Shown here piece by piece: positions 7,981-17,716 of a stretch of 64,000 bases of DNA. This stretch comes from Ferrimonas balearica DSM 9799. Lineage in GTDB: Bacteria; Pseudomonadota; Gammaproteobacteria; Enterobacterales; Shewanellaceae. A program made the position numbers and the translations under genes. The notes under the pieces are model-generated. The model made no database searches, had not been told where the DNA came from, and saw only the letters and a list, made by a program, of their open reading frames with translations. The DNA lies in the NCBI RefSeq assembly GCF_000148645.1, contig NC_014541.1:2441139-2505138 (forward strand), given 5' to 3'. Numbering within the stretch: the first letter of the stretch is position 1; each line of letters starts with the position of its first letter.

Positions 7981-10446
7981 TTAACTGGGCATCACTTCAT
8001 CCGGCCCGCCAAAGGCGGTCACTTCCGGTGGTTTGCCGGTGAATTTCTCGATACTCACCAGGCACGTATTGGCCGACGTGGCCTGAGCCAGCTTGGAGGT
8101 GCCAATGTCCATCGACAGGGTATTGGGGTCGCCGTAGGTGTCCAGCGAACCAACCTCCGCCCCTTCGGGCCCATACCATGCCCCCTCCTGGATCCGAACC
8201 ACTCCGGGGGGAAAGTTATCGCTGATCACCGCACCCGCCAGCAGTTGCCCGCGGTCGTTGAAGACCCGCACCAGGTCCCCATCCTTAATGCCAAATCGCC
8301 TGGCGTCCTCTGCACTCAGGTAAACCGGCTCTCGCCCTTGTACCGCGTACTTGTCCCGCATCGGTGCAGACTCACACATCTGCGAATGCAGGCGCATATC
8401 CGGGTGGCAAGATTGCAGCCACAGGGGGTATTTTTCACTGCCCGGGCCGCCGTGAGAGCGCTCGGCTTTCTCCATCCATATCGGGTGCCCTTTGCAGTTA
8501 TCGTACTGGTAGCTGGCGATCTTACGGCTGAAGATCTCGATAAACCCTGAGGGCGTGCCCAGTGGGTTGATCTCCGGGTCTTCCCGGAAATCAGCATGGC
8601 GGACAAAGGGGTTGGCTCCTTCAAACGCGACGTAACCCTCCTCCCAGAACTGGGCAAACGGCGGCATGGGGAATTTCTCCCCGTTCGCTTTCCGGCACTC
8701 CTCATAGAGGCTTTCCACCCACGCCATCTCCCCCATGCCCCGGGTGTACTGCTTGTGACGACCGAAGCGGCGGCACAAATCCGCCATGATGTGGAAATCG
8801 CTGCGGCTCTGAAACAGGGGGTCCACCAGCTTCTTCATCGCCAGCACCCCACGGACGCTGTAGGAGCCGTAAACGTCGATGTCGTTCCGCTCAAACTGGG
8901 TACAGGCAGGCAGAACGATGTCGGAAAACCGACAGGTGGCACTCCAGGTGTAATCAATAGACACCACGGTTTCCAACGTGTGGAATGCCCGTTTCATCCG
9001 GTTTCTATCTTGCTGGTGATGCCAGGGGTTACACCCGGAGAACACCATCATCTTGATGTCGGGGAGCGTCACCGTTGAACCGTTGAAAGGCACCTTTTTC
9101 CCAGGCTCAAGCAACGCATCCACCCAGCGAGCCACCGGAATGGTTGAGCTGTAGCCCTTAAAATCCTTGTTCTTATGGATGCGCTCATCGTCGCTGTCCG
9201 GGTTCAGGGGGAAGGCCCCCGGAGCGGAGGCTCCCGAACCAGGCGCGCCGATGGAACTGTAATGGTGGCCGTAGCTGATGCCTCCGCCCGGCAGGCCAAT
9301 CTGCCCCAACATCGCGGCCAGTACCGCCCCCATCCAGTAGGGCTGCTCACCATGTTGCTGACGCTGTACCCCCCAACCAAACATAAACTGGGTTCGCCCC
9401 TCAGCCATCCTGCGCGCCAGCCCCTTTATCTGCTCTGCATCAATGCCGCAAATTGGCGCCGCCCACTCGGGACTCTTCTCCGTCTTATCTTCTCCCTCCC
9501 CCATCAGGTAGGGCAGGAACTCATTGAACCCCAGCGTGTAGGTTTCAATAAAGGTGGGGTCGTAGCGCTGCTCACGATAGAGGGTATGGGCAATGGCCAG
9601 CATCAGGGCCACGTCGGTCTGTGGGTTGACGTACTGATGCTCGCAGTTCAGCAGGTTCTGAGTCTTGGTTTTAACCGGATCGATGGAGATGACCTTAATG
9701 CTGCCATCAGCCACCTTGTCACGAAGCTGGAGCAGGTAACCCTGCCCTTCGTGGGTTTCGCAGTTCCAGCCCACTTGCAGGTTCTTGGCGGGGTCATTGG
9801 CCCAAAGCACAATCAAGTCGCTGTTTTCGAAGATCAACGGCCAGGAGGTGCCCTGCGCGTACACTTCGGTGGAGCCCAGGACGTAGGGTAAGATCACCTG
9901 CCCGGCACCGGTCGAGTAATCCCCGACCTTGCGCACATAGTAGCCGTGAAGGCCTACCGCCCGCTGCATGTGGTTGTTGCAACTGTGCATCTGGCCCGTC
10001 TGCCGCCAGCCGTTCTGTCCGGCATGCAGTGCCCAGGGACCGTACTGAGTCTGGATCCGCTCAAGTTCCTGGTAAAACAGATCGAGGGCCCGGTCCCAGG
10101 TCACACGGATAAAACGATTGTCACCGCGGGTTGCGGGGTTCGCTTTATCCCGGTTCTTTAACCACTCGTAGCGAACCATCGGGTAGCGGATGCGAGAAGA
10201 GCTGTAGATCAGCCCCTTAATCCCCTCCAGCATTTGAGTCGGGTTCTGGTCGAGGTCATAGGGCTTAACCTCCATCACCATGCCACCAGCTATCCTGGCC
10301 CTGAAGGCGCCCCAGTGAGAACCGGAAACTTTCCAGATCTCATCGGCAGCGTCCGCACTGGCAGGCACCAACAGAGAGGGGCCAATCATCGCGACTGCGC
10401 CACCGCAAAGCACCCCTTTCAGAAAACCGCGTCGTGAAATCGCCAT
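7981..10446 (-). CDS. torA: Periplasmic trimethylamine-N-oxide reductase TorA
   Basis: Molybdenum (bis-MGD) enzyme that reduces TMAO to trimethylamine as terminal step of anaerobic respiration in the periplasm. The 821-aa protein opens with a Tat signal, SRRGFLKG at residues 4-11. The DMSO-reductase-family serine ligand of molybdenum lies in GDYSTGA (Ser178). Long blocks match E. coli TorA, for example QVILP after the ligand, GQIGLPGGG and [15 protein letters not shown] regions, and [13 protein letters not shown] near the end. It receives electrons from TorC encoded 9 bases upstream and is followed by its chaperone TorD. No TorS/TorT/TorR regulators are in the window, so they must be elsewhere or replaced. 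Confidence 0.96.
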   Translation of the reverse strand: MAISRRGFLKGVLCGGAVAMIGPSLLVPASADAADEIWKVSGSHWGAFRARIAGGMVMEVKPYDLDQNPTQMLEGIKGLIYSSSRIRYPMVRYEWLKNRDKANPATRGDNRFIRVTWDRALDLFYQELERIQTQYGPWALHAGQNGWRQTGQMHSCNNHMQRAVGLHGYYVRKVGDYSTGAGQVILPYVLGSTEVYAQGTSWPLIFENSDLIVLWANDPAKNLQVGWNCETHEGQGYLLQLRDKVADGSIKVISIDPVKTKTQNLLNCEHQYVNPQTDVALMLAIAHTLYREQRYDPTFIETYTLGFNEFLPYLMGEGEDKTEKSPEWAAPICGIDAEQIKGLARRMAEGRTQFMFGWGVQRQQHGEQPYWMGAVLAAMLGQIGLPGGGISYGHHYSSIGAPGSGASAPGAFPLNPDSDDERIHKNKDFKGYSSTIPVARWVDALLEPGKKVPFNGSTVTLPDIKMMVFSGCNPWHHQQDRNRMKRAFHTLETVVSIDYTWSATCRFSDIVLPACTQFERNDIDVYGSYSVRGVLAMKKLVDPLFQSRSDFHIMADLCRRFGRHKQYTRGMGEMAWVESLYEECRKANGEKFPMPPFAQFWEEGYVAFEGANPFVRHADFREDPEINPLGTPSGFIEIFSRKIASYQYDNCKGHPIWMEKAERSHGGPGSEKYPLWLQSCHPDMRLHSQMCESAPMRDKYAVQGREPVYLSAEDARRFGIKDGDLVRVFNDRGQLLAGAVISDNFPPGVVRIQEGAWYGPEGAEVGSLDTYGDPNTLSMDIGTSKLAQATSANTCLVSIEKFTGKPPEVTAFGGPDEVMPS

Positions 10447-10455
10447 CGCTGTCCC

Positions 10456-11637
10456 CTAATGATGAGGGTCTGAGTAGTTGGACGAGTGCATTTGCAGGTA
10501 TTTGAGTACCAACTCCTGAGTATCGCCATCCAGGTTCACGAAATTCAGCATGCCCGCAAACATGCCGGGCCAGGTATTGGCATCAAAGTGATTCTCGGCA
10601 GGTTGGGCATGGCAGGTGCTGCAGTTTTTCACGTAGATCTGCTGCGCCTCTTGCCAAAGCACCTGGGGGTTGTCGACCAGGTCGTCGCTCTTCATCCAAA
10701 GCTTAAAGCTGACCTGTTGCCAGGGCAGTCCAGTGAGCGGATCCTCTTTCGTCTCGCTCTGCTGGATAAGCGCCTTATCGGTCGCGGCCTCTTTACTCAG
10801 AGTGGCTTCCCGGATGTTCTGACCAAAGGCTTCAGTGATCACCCGCCCAAACCCTTTGGCTTTGCGCCATCCGGCAATCTCCACCTCGAGCACATCGCCC
10901 TTCTTCGCCACCACGGTGACCGGACTGGCGGCGTTAAGCACCCCGGCTTTTTGGGTCAACCCCTCATCCTGGAACAGGGGAAGTTGCCGGATGCTGTAAT
11001 AACTCTGCCCCTCCTTGAAGTGGCTAACCGCCTGCTGCTGCAGGGCCGCTAACGCACCGGATGCCGCGGCCATATCCTTTGGAAGATGATGGGCAATGCC
11101 TTTGTGACAATCGATGCAGCTCTGATCTCGTTCAGCGGCGCGCTGCATCTGAGTGCGGGCGGCTTCTGACATCTCATCCCACTTCATGCTGTCGTAGTTG
11201 TGGCAGTTTTTGCACTCCAGTGACCCGTTTGCCGACAGGCGATTCCACTCGTGCGTCGCCAACTCCAGACGCTTGGCTTCGAACTTTTCAGGGGTATTGA
11301 TGGTGCCAAACAGATGACCCCAAACCTCTTTGCTGGCCTGCATCTTGCGAGCAATTTTGTCGGTCCAGTTGTGGGGAACATGGCAATCGGAGCAAGTGGC
11401 GCGGACGCCCGATGAGTTGGACCAGTGCACCGTCTGCTGCAACTCAACATAAACGGTGTCTTCCATTTCGTGACAACTGATGCAAAAAGCTTCGGTATTA
11501 GCCACTTCGAGCGCGGTATTAAATCCGCCCCAGAACACCACGCCAGCAATAAACCCACCCAGGGTTAACGTACCGAGGCTGATGTGTTTGGCGGGGCGAC
11601 TCATGGTCGCCCACAATGCTTTTATCCGGCCTAGCAT
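10456..11637 (-). CDS. torC: Pentahaem c-type cytochrome TorC
   Basis: Membrane-anchored electron donor that passes electrons from menaquinol to TorA. The 393-aa protein has an uncleaved N-terminal anchor (about residues 18-38), a NapC/NirT-type tetrahaem domain with CXXCH motifs at 52, 82, 142 and 174, and a fifth CSTCH at 339-343 in the extra C-terminal domain that marks TorC among NapC relatives. It is the second gene of the operon, 26 bases after torE and 9 bases before torA. Confidence 0.95.
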   Translation of the reverse strand: MLGRIKALWATMSRPAKHISLGTLTLGGFIAGVVFWGGFNTALEVANTEAFCISCHEMEDTVYVELQQTVHWSNSSGVRATCSDCHVPHNWTDKIARKMQASKEVWGHLFGTINTPEKFEAKRLELATHEWNRLSANGSLECKNCHNYDSMKWDEMSEAARTQMQRAAERDQSCIDCHKGIAHHLPKDMAAASGALAALQQQAVSHFKEGQSYYSIRQLPLFQDEGLTQKAGVLNAASPVTVVAKKGDVLEVEIAGWRKAKGFGRVITEAFGQNIREATLSKEAATDKALIQQSETKEDPLTGLPWQQVSFKLWMKSDDLVDNPQVLWQEAQQIYVKNCSTCHAQPAENHFDANTWPGMFAGMLNFVNLDGDTQELVLKYLQMHSSNYSDPHH

Positions 11638-11663
11638 AGGCTCGCCCTCCTATCTGAGCGCCC

Positions 11664-11831
11664 CTAAATCCCGTGCCCCGGAGGGCCAAAAATCATCTGC
11701 AAAATCCAGATGATAAAACCGTAGGCCCCGACAAACGTGGCGGCCAGAACTGGGAAAAGGAACACCGCAATGATCAGGAAGGCCCGCCATTCCGAACCTT
11801 TATCGCCAGCGTTGGTCGTTTCGCGGCTCAT
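11664..11831 (-). CDS. torE: Small membrane protein TorE (NapE/TorE family)
   Basis: A 55-residue protein beginning MSRETTNAGDKGSEWRAF, with one transmembrane segment (about residues 19-47) and ending IFGPPGHGI. Composition, size and position directly before torC fit TorE/NapE, the small inner-membrane protein that heads torECAD in Shewanella; its role is not well defined. GGAGG lies six bases before the ATG at 11831. The gene is easily missed because of its length. Confidence 0.88.
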   Translation of the reverse strand: MSRETTNAGDKGSEWRAFLIIAVFLFPVLAATFVGAYGFIIWILQMIFGPPGHGI

Positions 11832-11950
11832 ACGCGTCCTCCCCCTTTGGCTGCCTGCTTAGCAAGCGTAGCAACGATTTAATGGCATGCGATGTCCTGT
11901 TGAAGTGGCTGCCACAGTCAAAACCTGGGGTAATCAGGGGGGAGAAACGC

Positions 11951-11976
11951 AAAAAGCCCGGCCTAAGCCGGGCTTT
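11951..11976 (-). terminator. Intrinsic terminator of the MaoC gene
   Basis: Stem AAAGCCCGGC/GCCGGGCTTT, loop CTAA, with five T on the minus strand after the stem. It closes the hydratase gene and leaves about 120 bases (11832-11950) as the torE promoter region, in which I see no clear TorR-box decamers. Confidence 0.85.
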
Positions 11977-11994
11977 CTATTCAGGACTGTCGGT

Positions 11995-12828
11995 TCAGGC
12001 GCTTTGGATGCGCGCTTCCACCAGCGGCTTGCCAGCGCTGCTGGCCAGGCGCAGGGCCTCGCCATCGCGTTCTACCGTGCCATTACCGGGCATCAGCACC
12101 GGGCGCTTGAAGTCAAAGCTGGCACTGCGCAGGGGCTCAGAAACCGCAGACAGCATCTTGGCCACCATGTACATGCCGTGGGCAATGGGGGCATCAAAGC
12201 CAAAGGGTTTGGCGGTAATGCGGTGCAGGTGGATGGGGTTGTAGTCCCCGGAGATGCGGGCGTAGCCGCGGGCCACCTGTGGCGCCAGGGCCAGGTTTTC
12301 AATCACTTGCCATTCGTGCTCAACCCGCGGGGCACGCCCCCCAGCGCGGCGGCGACGGCGGCCACCTTCAGCGGGTACCCGCAGCAGGCAGCGGCTGATG
12401 TAGCTGGCGCAGCACTGGCCATCACGCCAGAACTCACCCACCAGCTCGAACTCGAGTCCCTTCTCGGTGCGCTCCTGCTCACCCACTTTGACCACCACGT
12501 CATAGGCACCATCGGCTTCAACATGGGTGTGAAGCTCAAAGCTGACACCGAGGTGGATCATGCCCAGGGGCTGAACCGGTACCGCTTTGTCGGTCAGCAG
12601 CATCAGTTGGATCGGCTGGGTGGCGACAAACAGATAGGAGAGCGGCAGCGCGTCCGCGGCGAAGCCACAGAAGGCGTTGTATGCCGCCAGTTTGTCGGCA
12701 TCAAACCGGAACCCGTCGACCTTCAACTCCATGGCGGGCAGTTCGCCCTGCTCGCAGCGCTTGATGAAACCTTTCCACACCAGGCTCAGATTGGAGGGGA
12801 TATCGTTTTGGTTCAGGGTTTGATTCAT
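11995..12828 (-). CDS. MaoC-like (R)-hydratase domain protein
   Basis: Probable enoyl-CoA or related thioester hydratase of the hot-dog-fold MaoC family. In the C-terminal third ARISGDYNPIHLHRITAKPF followed by APIAHGMYMVAK is the hydratase-2 signature, with Asp and His as the expected catalytic pair (D and H in GDYNPIHLH). The N-terminal half looks like a degenerate second hot dog, giving a double-hot-dog of 277 aa. A basic linker with runs of Arg joins them. It stands alone between terminators; the substrate is unknown. Confidence 0.85.
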   Translation of the reverse strand: MNQTLNQNDIPSNLSLVWKGFIKRCEQGELPAMELKVDGFRFDADKLAAYNAFCGFAADALPLSYLFVATQPIQLMLLTDKAVPVQPLGMIHLGVSFELHTHVEADGAYDVVVKVGEQERTEKGLEFELVGEFWRDGQCCASYISRCLLRVPAEGGRRRRRAGGRAPRVEHEWQVIENLALAPQVARGYARISGDYNPIHLHRITAKPFGFDAPIAHGMYMVAKMLSAVSEPLRSASFDFKRPVLMPGNGTVERDGEALRLASSAGKPLVEARIQSA

Positions 12829-12908
12829 GGGTTAGCCGTTCCTTTCGGTACAATAAAGCCCGCAAAGGATACCCGCAGGGCCCCGTAAACGAGGCCCGAC
12901 CAGCTTCC

Positions 12909-13862
12909 TTATGCCGGCTCGAACGCCAGGGCTTCCCGCTCCTGGGCCAGTTTCTCTAAGTGATGTTGCGCCATTTCATCCAACCATTCCAGTACCGCTT
13001 TAATGGCCGGCACCTCCTGACGGTCAGGATGGCACACCGCCAGGTAGCTCTGCTCCGCTTCGACGAAAGCATCAATCGGCACCACCAGCGCCCCGGAGCG
13101 CACCGACGGCGCCACCATGCGCCAACGGCCGAGGGCAACGCCCTGACCGGACATGGCGGCCCGGTAAGCGAGGTCAGCCCGGTTAAAGACAAAGCCCCGG
13201 GTCACGGCCAGGGGGTCAATACCGGCACGCTCGGCCCAGTACTGCCATTCAGTGTAGAATCCGGTGCCCTGCCAGGCGGTCTCATCGTGCAACAACAGAC
13301 ACTCGGCCAGACCATCCGGGTTCTGCCAAAGGTTATGCTCGTCGGCGTAATCCTTGCTGCACACCGGCACCAGCATTTCACCAAACAGCACGTGCTGGTG
13401 CAGACCAGAGCGGTCCGGACGGTCGTAGTACACCGCCACATCCACCGGCTCATGCTGGAAATCGGTGGAGCGGGACTGGGCGCGAACCTGTAGCGTCATC
13501 TTGGGATAACGGCGGTGCAGATCACCCAACCGCTCAGACAACCAGCAACGGGCAAAACTGTGCGGCACCGCCATGCTCAGGGTGGAGGTAAACTCCTGTT
13601 GGCGAATGTCACGGATGGCGGATTCCAGTCCACCCAGGGACTGGTCCAGCACCGCCATCAATCCCTGGCCCTGCTCGGTCAGTTGCAGGCGGCGGTTAAA
13701 GCGCAAAAACAGCTTAAAACCGAGCTGTTCCTCAAGCTTTTTAATGCGATGGCTCACCGCGCTTTGGGTCAGGTGCAGTTCTTCCGCCGCCTTGGTAAAG
13801 CTCATATGGCGGGCGGCACTGGCGAAACAGTGCATGGAAGAGAGGATGGCGCTGCTCAGCAT
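12909..13862 (-). CDS. LysR-family regulator (GcvA/DsdC-like)
   Basis: DNA-binding regulator of 317 aa. Residues 10-70 form the winged helix-turn-helix, with the GcvA/DsdC-type sequence AARHMSFTKAAEELHLTQSA then VSHRIKKLEEQLG. The rest is a LysR substrate domain with VDVAVYYDRPDRSGL and LLVPVCS-like segments as in DsdC and GcvA. Neither dsdA nor gcv genes are nearby, so the target is open. Divergent to it on the plus strand is a possible small RNA (13945-14098), which is the geometry of gcvA-gcvB in enteric bacteria, but the GcvB seed sequence is not present. Confidence 0.88.
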   Translation of the reverse strand: MLSSAILSSMHCFASAARHMSFTKAAEELHLTQSAVSHRIKKLEEQLGFKLFLRFNRRLQLTEQGQGLMAVLDQSLGGLESAIRDIRQQEFTSTLSMAVPHSFARCWLSERLGDLHRRYPKMTLQVRAQSRSTDFQHEPVDVAVYYDRPDRSGLHQHVLFGEMLVPVCSKDYADEHNLWQNPDGLAECLLLHDETAWQGTGFYTEWQYWAERAGIDPLAVTRGFVFNRADLAYRAAMSGQGVALGRWRMVAPSVRSGALVVPIDAFVEAEQSYLAVCHPDRQEVPAIKAVLEWLDEMAQHHLEKLAQEREALAFEPA

Positions 13863-13911
13863 AGGGGCCTCGGATTAACGACGTTCATATGAAGGTCATT
13901 TTATTTCGCTG

Positions 13912-13938
13912 TTGACCCGGTGCAAGGAAACCTATACT
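13912..13938 (+). promoter_or_regulatory. Possible plus-strand promoter divergent from the LysR gene
   Basis: TTGACC (13912-13917) and TATACT (13933-13938) are good hexamers but 15 bases apart, one or two short of the optimum. No plus-strand coding gene follows; the next plus-strand signal is the hairpin at 14061-14089. Confidence 0.4.
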
Positions 13939-13944
13939 GCGAAG

Positions 13945-14098
13945 CATCAGAACGGGACGGGACTCACATTTGCCTGGTGAGTCGAGTTAGCACCTTTTCC
14001 CCAACCGTTCCAGCGCATTCACATGTCTCCGAATAGTCGCTGTTCAAACGAAAAAAATTGGAAAGCCCGGCACGCTGTGTCGGGCTTTCATTCTTTTT
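13945..14098 (+). ncRNA. Candidate small RNA divergent from a LysR gene
   Basis: A segment of about 150 nt lies between a promoter-like pair (TTGACC, TATACT) and a terminator hairpin with TTCATTCTTTTT behind it. Inside is a perfect 7-bp stem GACTCAC/GTGAGTC (13961-13967 with 13977-13983). It has no sensible reading frame and no plus-strand gene behind it. I do not recognise the sequence as a known RNA family. The evidence is structural only. Confidence 0.35.
14061..14089 (-). terminator. Bidirectional terminator overlapping the DUF1285 stop codon
   Basis: Stem GAAAGCCCG/CGGGCTTTC with inner pairs; on the minus strand it is followed by CAATTTTTTT. The stop codon of the DUF1285 gene (14088-14090) lies in the first base pairs, so translation ends inside the hairpin. 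Confidence 0.8.
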
Positions 14099-14585
14099 CC
14101 CCCAGCACACACCACTGCGACCCCAGCCACACTCCGTACTCCTGCTGATTCTGCACCACCTGTTCTGCCAGGCGGTAATACAATGGCCGCGCCAGCTTTC
14201 CCCAGGTACCGTGCCAGAGCGACACATAAGGCACGCCATCGCGAAGTTGCCACGGGTGTTCAGCCGTCACCGGACAGCGCAGTCCGGCACTGCCCACTAG
14301 CCACCACTGTTCCCCTTCCTGCACCAGATCGGTCAGCACAAAGGCGACGTCCTCCACCTGTATCCGCCACTTCTCAACCGGCGTCACCAGATAGTGGTGG
14401 CCATCCGCTTCCGCCCGCAGCACAGACGCAAACAGTTGCACCAGCGCGGGCCGGGGAAACGGGGTGCCCTGGCAGTGCCACACCCCGTCGCCATCGATGC
14501 GGATGTCGATATCACCACACAGCGGCGGATCCCACTGGTCCAGCTGCGGGTTCTCCCCCACCTGGCGCACCAGTCGCTCAAGCAT
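14088..14585 (-). CDS. DUF1285 family protein
   Basis: Conserved protein of 165 aa with no known reaction. The sequence PPLCGDIDIRIDGDGVW near residue 20, then a FPRPALVQLFASVLR segment and HHYLVTPVEKWRIQVED about residue 65-80 are the signature of DUF1285, a small beta-rich two-domain fold. Its start overlaps the end of ydiJ by 8 bases, so the two are translationally coupled and share a transcript. Confidence 0.85.
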   Translation of the reverse strand: MLERLVRQVGENPQLDQWDPPLCGDIDIRIDGDGVWHCQGTPFPRPALVQLFASVLRAEADGHHYLVTPVEKWRIQVEDVAFVLTDLVQEGEQWWLVGSAGLRCPVTAEHPWQLRDGVPYVSLWHGTWGKLARPLYYRLAEQVVQNQQEYGVWLGSQWCVLGEKE

Positions 14586-17500
14586 CCAGCAGCTCCAGCA
14601 ATACCTGCAGCGGGTGGCGCAGCGTTTTCAGGCCAAACCGCTTCACCTGACTGCGGCAGGAGTAGCCACTGGAGAGCGGTTCACCGCCCTCGCGGGCCAG
14701 TTCCGGTGCCCAGCTGGCGTCAAACAGCTCCCGACTGCGGGACAGGTTGGCCACTTCATGGCCATAGGTGCCAGCCATGCCACAGCAGCCAAGGCTGACG
14801 GTTTTCAGCTCACCACCGAAGTGGCCTATCACCTGTTGCCACTCGGTGGCCCCGGTCGGACGCACACTGTTCTCGGTACAGTGTCCCATCAGACGGTAGG
14901 CGCGGCCGGTGGTTTGGCGCGCCGGCCAGCGGGCTATATGACGGGCCAGGAAAGATTGCAGTACCTCCACCTCGAACGCCCCCCGCTCCTCTTTGAGTAC
15001 CGTGACGTACTCATCGGAATAGGTGAGCACCAGGGCCGGGTCAAGCCCCACCATTGGCACCTCAAACCGGGCCAGCCGGTTCAGTGCCGTCGCGGTTTTG
15101 TGGGCGGTACGGCGGAATCGGTCCAGGAACCCCTTAATGTGTTGGGGCTTACCATTGGGCAGATAGGGCACCAACAGCGGGGTAAAACCCAGCTTGCTGA
15201 GCAGTGTCAGCCCCGCTTCCACCAGCGCCGCATCGTAATGGCTGGTGAAGGGGTCCTGCACCAACAGCACCATCTGCTGGCGCTGCTCGGTGCTGGCCCG
15301 GGCCAGTCGTCGCTCCAGCTCTGCCAGGGTGGTCGGCTGGCTGTCAGCCACCCGCTCAGTCAGGGTCGGCACCGACAAGGCCGGCGGATCCACATACCCC
15401 ACCACGGACTTCAGAGCCCACTGGCTGAAACGGTTCTGGCTGAGGGCGTTGACCAGTTTGGGGAAACGCGCCTGCAGCGGCAGGGTATCTTCAAGATTGG
15501 CCACAAAATGGTCTTTGAGCGGGCGCAGATAGCGACCGTAGTAGTGGTGCAGAAACTCCGCCCGCAGGGTGGGAATGTCCACCTTCACCGGGCAGGCACC
15601 GCTGCACGCTTTGCAGGCCAGACAGCTGAGCATCCCGGCGTGCACCTCGTGGGAGAAGTCGACCTCATTGGAAAACTGGTTGCGGACGCGCTGCCACAAC
15701 GGCGCCGGCCGTGGCGGGTACTGGGCCAGGTCGACCCCTTCCCGGGCCAGCAGCCGCAGCCAGGCGCGGTACAGTTCTGCCCTGCCCTTAGGACTTTCGA
15801 CCCGGTCACCGCTGGCCTTGTAGGAGGGGCACATCGGTGAATCCACCTGATAGTTAAAGCAGAGGCCGTTGCCATTACAGCGGATGGCGCGCTCGTACTC
15901 CTCCCGGCTTTGCGGACTGATGCGGCGGTTAAAGGCGCCGCGACTGGGTGACTCTACTGGGTAGAGCTGGTCGTCGCTGTGCAGCGGGGTGCAGATCTTG
16001 CCCGGGTTGAGGCGGTTGTCCGGATCGAACCACCCCTTGATGCGGCGCAGGTCGTCAAACAGTTCGCCAAACACCGCGGGGCCATACTCGGAGCGTACCC
16101 CCCGGCCATGTTCGCCCCACATCAGGCCGCCATACTGACGGGTCAGTTCCGCCACCTGATCGGACAGCTTTTTGAGCTGGCGCTCGTCCGCCGGGTCGCA
16201 GAGGTCCAGTGCCGGACGCACATGCAGTACCCCCGCATCCACATGGCCAAACATGCCGTATTGCAGCCCTTCCCCATCCAACAGGGCACGGAACTCGGCG
16301 ATAAAGTCCGCCAGCTTCTCCGGCGGCACGGCGGTGTCTTCCACAAAGGCCAGGGGTTTGCGGGCGCCTTTGGCGTTGGCCAACAGACCCACCGCTTTTT
16401 TGCGCATGGCGTAGACCCGACCCAAACTGGCCGCATCCCGGCACACTTTGTAGCCCAGCACAGCACCATTGTCGCCGCTGTCCAGATGGGCCAGCAGCGC
16501 GATCAACTTGCCCTCGACCTCGTCAGCGTCGCCGGCAAACTCCACCATATTGATGCCATCAAAACGCTCAGCCTGAGCCGGGTCCTGCGGGGCCACCAGA
16601 TCCGACACCGTGTGCCAGCTGACGTCTTCCCGGGCCAGATTCAGTACGGTGGCATCGATGGTCTCCACCACGGTGGCTTCGGCAGCCACCAACTGCGGGG
16701 CATGACGCAGGGCAGAGTCAAAGCTGTCGTACTGAATATTGACCAGCACCCGGGTGTCCGGGATGGGGGTCAGGTCAAGAGTGGCTTCGACAATAAAGGC
16801 CAGCGTGCCCTCGCTGCCGCACAGCAGTCGGGTCAAATCGAGGATGTCGGTATCGGGGTCGTAGGCGTGCTTGAGGTCGTAGCCGGTCAGGAAGCGGTTG
16901 AGCTTGGGGAAGCGCGCTTCAATCAGCCCCTGCTTCTCTTGGCACAATGCCAACACCGACTCCGCCAGCTCACGGGCACGGCCGGTCAACGCCGCACGGG
17001 CTTTGGCGTCCCAGGGGGCGGTCACCAGCTCGCTGCCGTCATCCAGAATGGCGCGCACTGACAGGACATGATCCGAGGTTTTGCCGTACACCAGCGAACC
17101 GGCGCCGGAGGCGTCGGTGTTGATCATTCCGCCCAGGGTGGCACGGTTTGAGGTGGAGAGATCCGGCGAGAAGAACAGGCCGTGGGCGCGCAGTTCGTCG
17201 TTCAGCGCGTCCTTAATCACGCCGCACTGCACCACCGCCTGGCGGGCTTCCGCATCCACCGCACAGACCCGTCGCATATGGCGACTGGTGTCGACAATGA
17301 TGCCGCGGTTCAGGCTTTGGCCGTTGGTGCCGGTGCCGCCACCCCGGGCGGAGAAGGTGAGGTCCCGGAACTCGGGGTTCTGAGCCAGGCGCAGAGCCAG
17401 CTGGATGTCGTCGGCATCGCGGGGAAACAACAGCCCCTGCGGCAGCATCTGATAGACGCTGTTGTCGGTGGCCAGACTCAGCCGGTGGCCATAGCGGGTT

Positions 17501-17595
17501 TCCACTTCACCTTGAAAACCGGCGCCTTTCAGGGCGCCGAGATAGTCCCGGTACTGCGGGTCCAGTACCGCCTGGGGATCCAGAGCAGGGATCAT
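14578..17595 (-). CDS. ydiJ: FAD- and Fe-S-containing D-2-hydroxyglutarate dehydrogenase YdiJ
   Basis: Large single-chain flavoprotein of 1005 aa that oxidises D-2-hydroxyglutarate and related D-2-hydroxyacids in E. coli. The N-terminal half is a VAO-type FAD domain with SARGGGTGTNGQSLNRG and later GSEGTLAFIVEATLDLTP. The C-terminal half has a ferredoxin-like domain, one cluster motif around CNGNGLCFNYQ...MCPSYK and a second CLACKACSGACPVK, followed by a Cys-rich CCG-type domain (SLGCCGMAGTYGHE). The start at 17595 has GGAAG before it; a longer upstream frame would run through the ppsA terminator and is rejected. E. coli YdiJ is 1018 aa. Confidence 0.9.
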   Translation of the reverse strand: MIPALDPQAVLDPQYRDYLGALKGAGFQGEVETRYGHRLSLATDNSVYQMLPQGLLFPRDADDIQLALRLAQNPEFRDLTFSARGGGTGTNGQSLNRGIIVDTSRHMRRVCAVDAEARQAVVQCGVIKDALNDELRAHGLFFSPDLSTSNRATLGGMINTDASGAGSLVYGKTSDHVLSVRAILDDGSELVTAPWDAKARAALTGRARELAESVLALCQEKQGLIEARFPKLNRFLTGYDLKHAYDPDTDILDLTRLLCGSEGTLAFIVEATLDLTPIPDTRVLVNIQYDSFDSALRHAPQLVAAEATVVETIDATVLNLAREDVSWHTVSDLVAPQDPAQAERFDGINMVEFAGDADEVEGKLIALLAHLDSGDNGAVLGYKVCRDAASLGRVYAMRKKAVGLLANAKGARKPLAFVEDTAVPPEKLADFIAEFRALLDGEGLQYGMFGHVDAGVLHVRPALDLCDPADERQLKKLSDQVAELTRQYGGLMWGEHGRGVRSEYGPAVFGELFDDLRRIKGWFDPDNRLNPGKICTPLHSDDQLYPVESPSRGAFNRRISPQSREEYERAIRCNGNGLCFNYQVDSPMCPSYKASGDRVESPKGRAELYRAWLRLLAREGVDLAQYPPRPAPLWQRVRNQFSNEVDFSHEVHAGMLSCLACKACSGACPVKVDIPTLRAEFLHHYYGRYLRPLKDHFVANLEDTLPLQARFPKLVNALSQNRFSQWALKSVVGYVDPPALSVPTLTERVADSQPTTLAELERRLARASTEQRQQMVLLVQDPFTSHYDAALVEAGLTLLSKLGFTPLLVPYLPNGKPQHIKGFLDRFRRTAHKTATALNRLARFEVPMVGLDPALVLTYSDEYVTVLKEERGAFEVEVLQSFLARHIARWPARQTTGRAYRLMGHCTENSVRPTGATEWQQVIGHFGGELKTVSLGCCGMAGTYGHEVANLSRSRELFDASWAPELAREGGEPLSSGYSCRSQVKRFGLKTLRHPLQVLLELLDA

Positions 17596-17652
17596 GCATT
17601 CTTCCTTGCGCGTGAGCGTATCGGGCCATTGTGCCTGATGCCCCCGCCAAAG

Positions 17653-17683
17653 AAAAAAGCGCCGCTCAATGAGCGGCGCTTTT
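17653..17683 (-). terminator. Intrinsic terminator of ppsA
   Basis: A 13-bp stem AAAAGCGCCGCTC/GAGCGGCGCTTTT with loop AAT; on the minus strand a TTTTTTCTTT tract follows. It separates ppsA from ydiJ. Confidence 0.9.
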
Positions 17684-17716
17684 GTCGTCAAGGTTTTATG
17701 ACGTTATCGAGCGGCC

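Noticed and set aside
13945..14098. Possible GcvB RNA
   Set aside because: The position next to a GcvA/DsdC-like LysR gene suggested it, but the GU-rich seed region of GcvB is absent. Kept only as an unnamed candidate.
14464..15840. 458-codon plus-strand frame opposite ydiJ
   Set aside because: A shadow of ydiJ; the minus-strand protein has clear FAD and Fe-S motifs.
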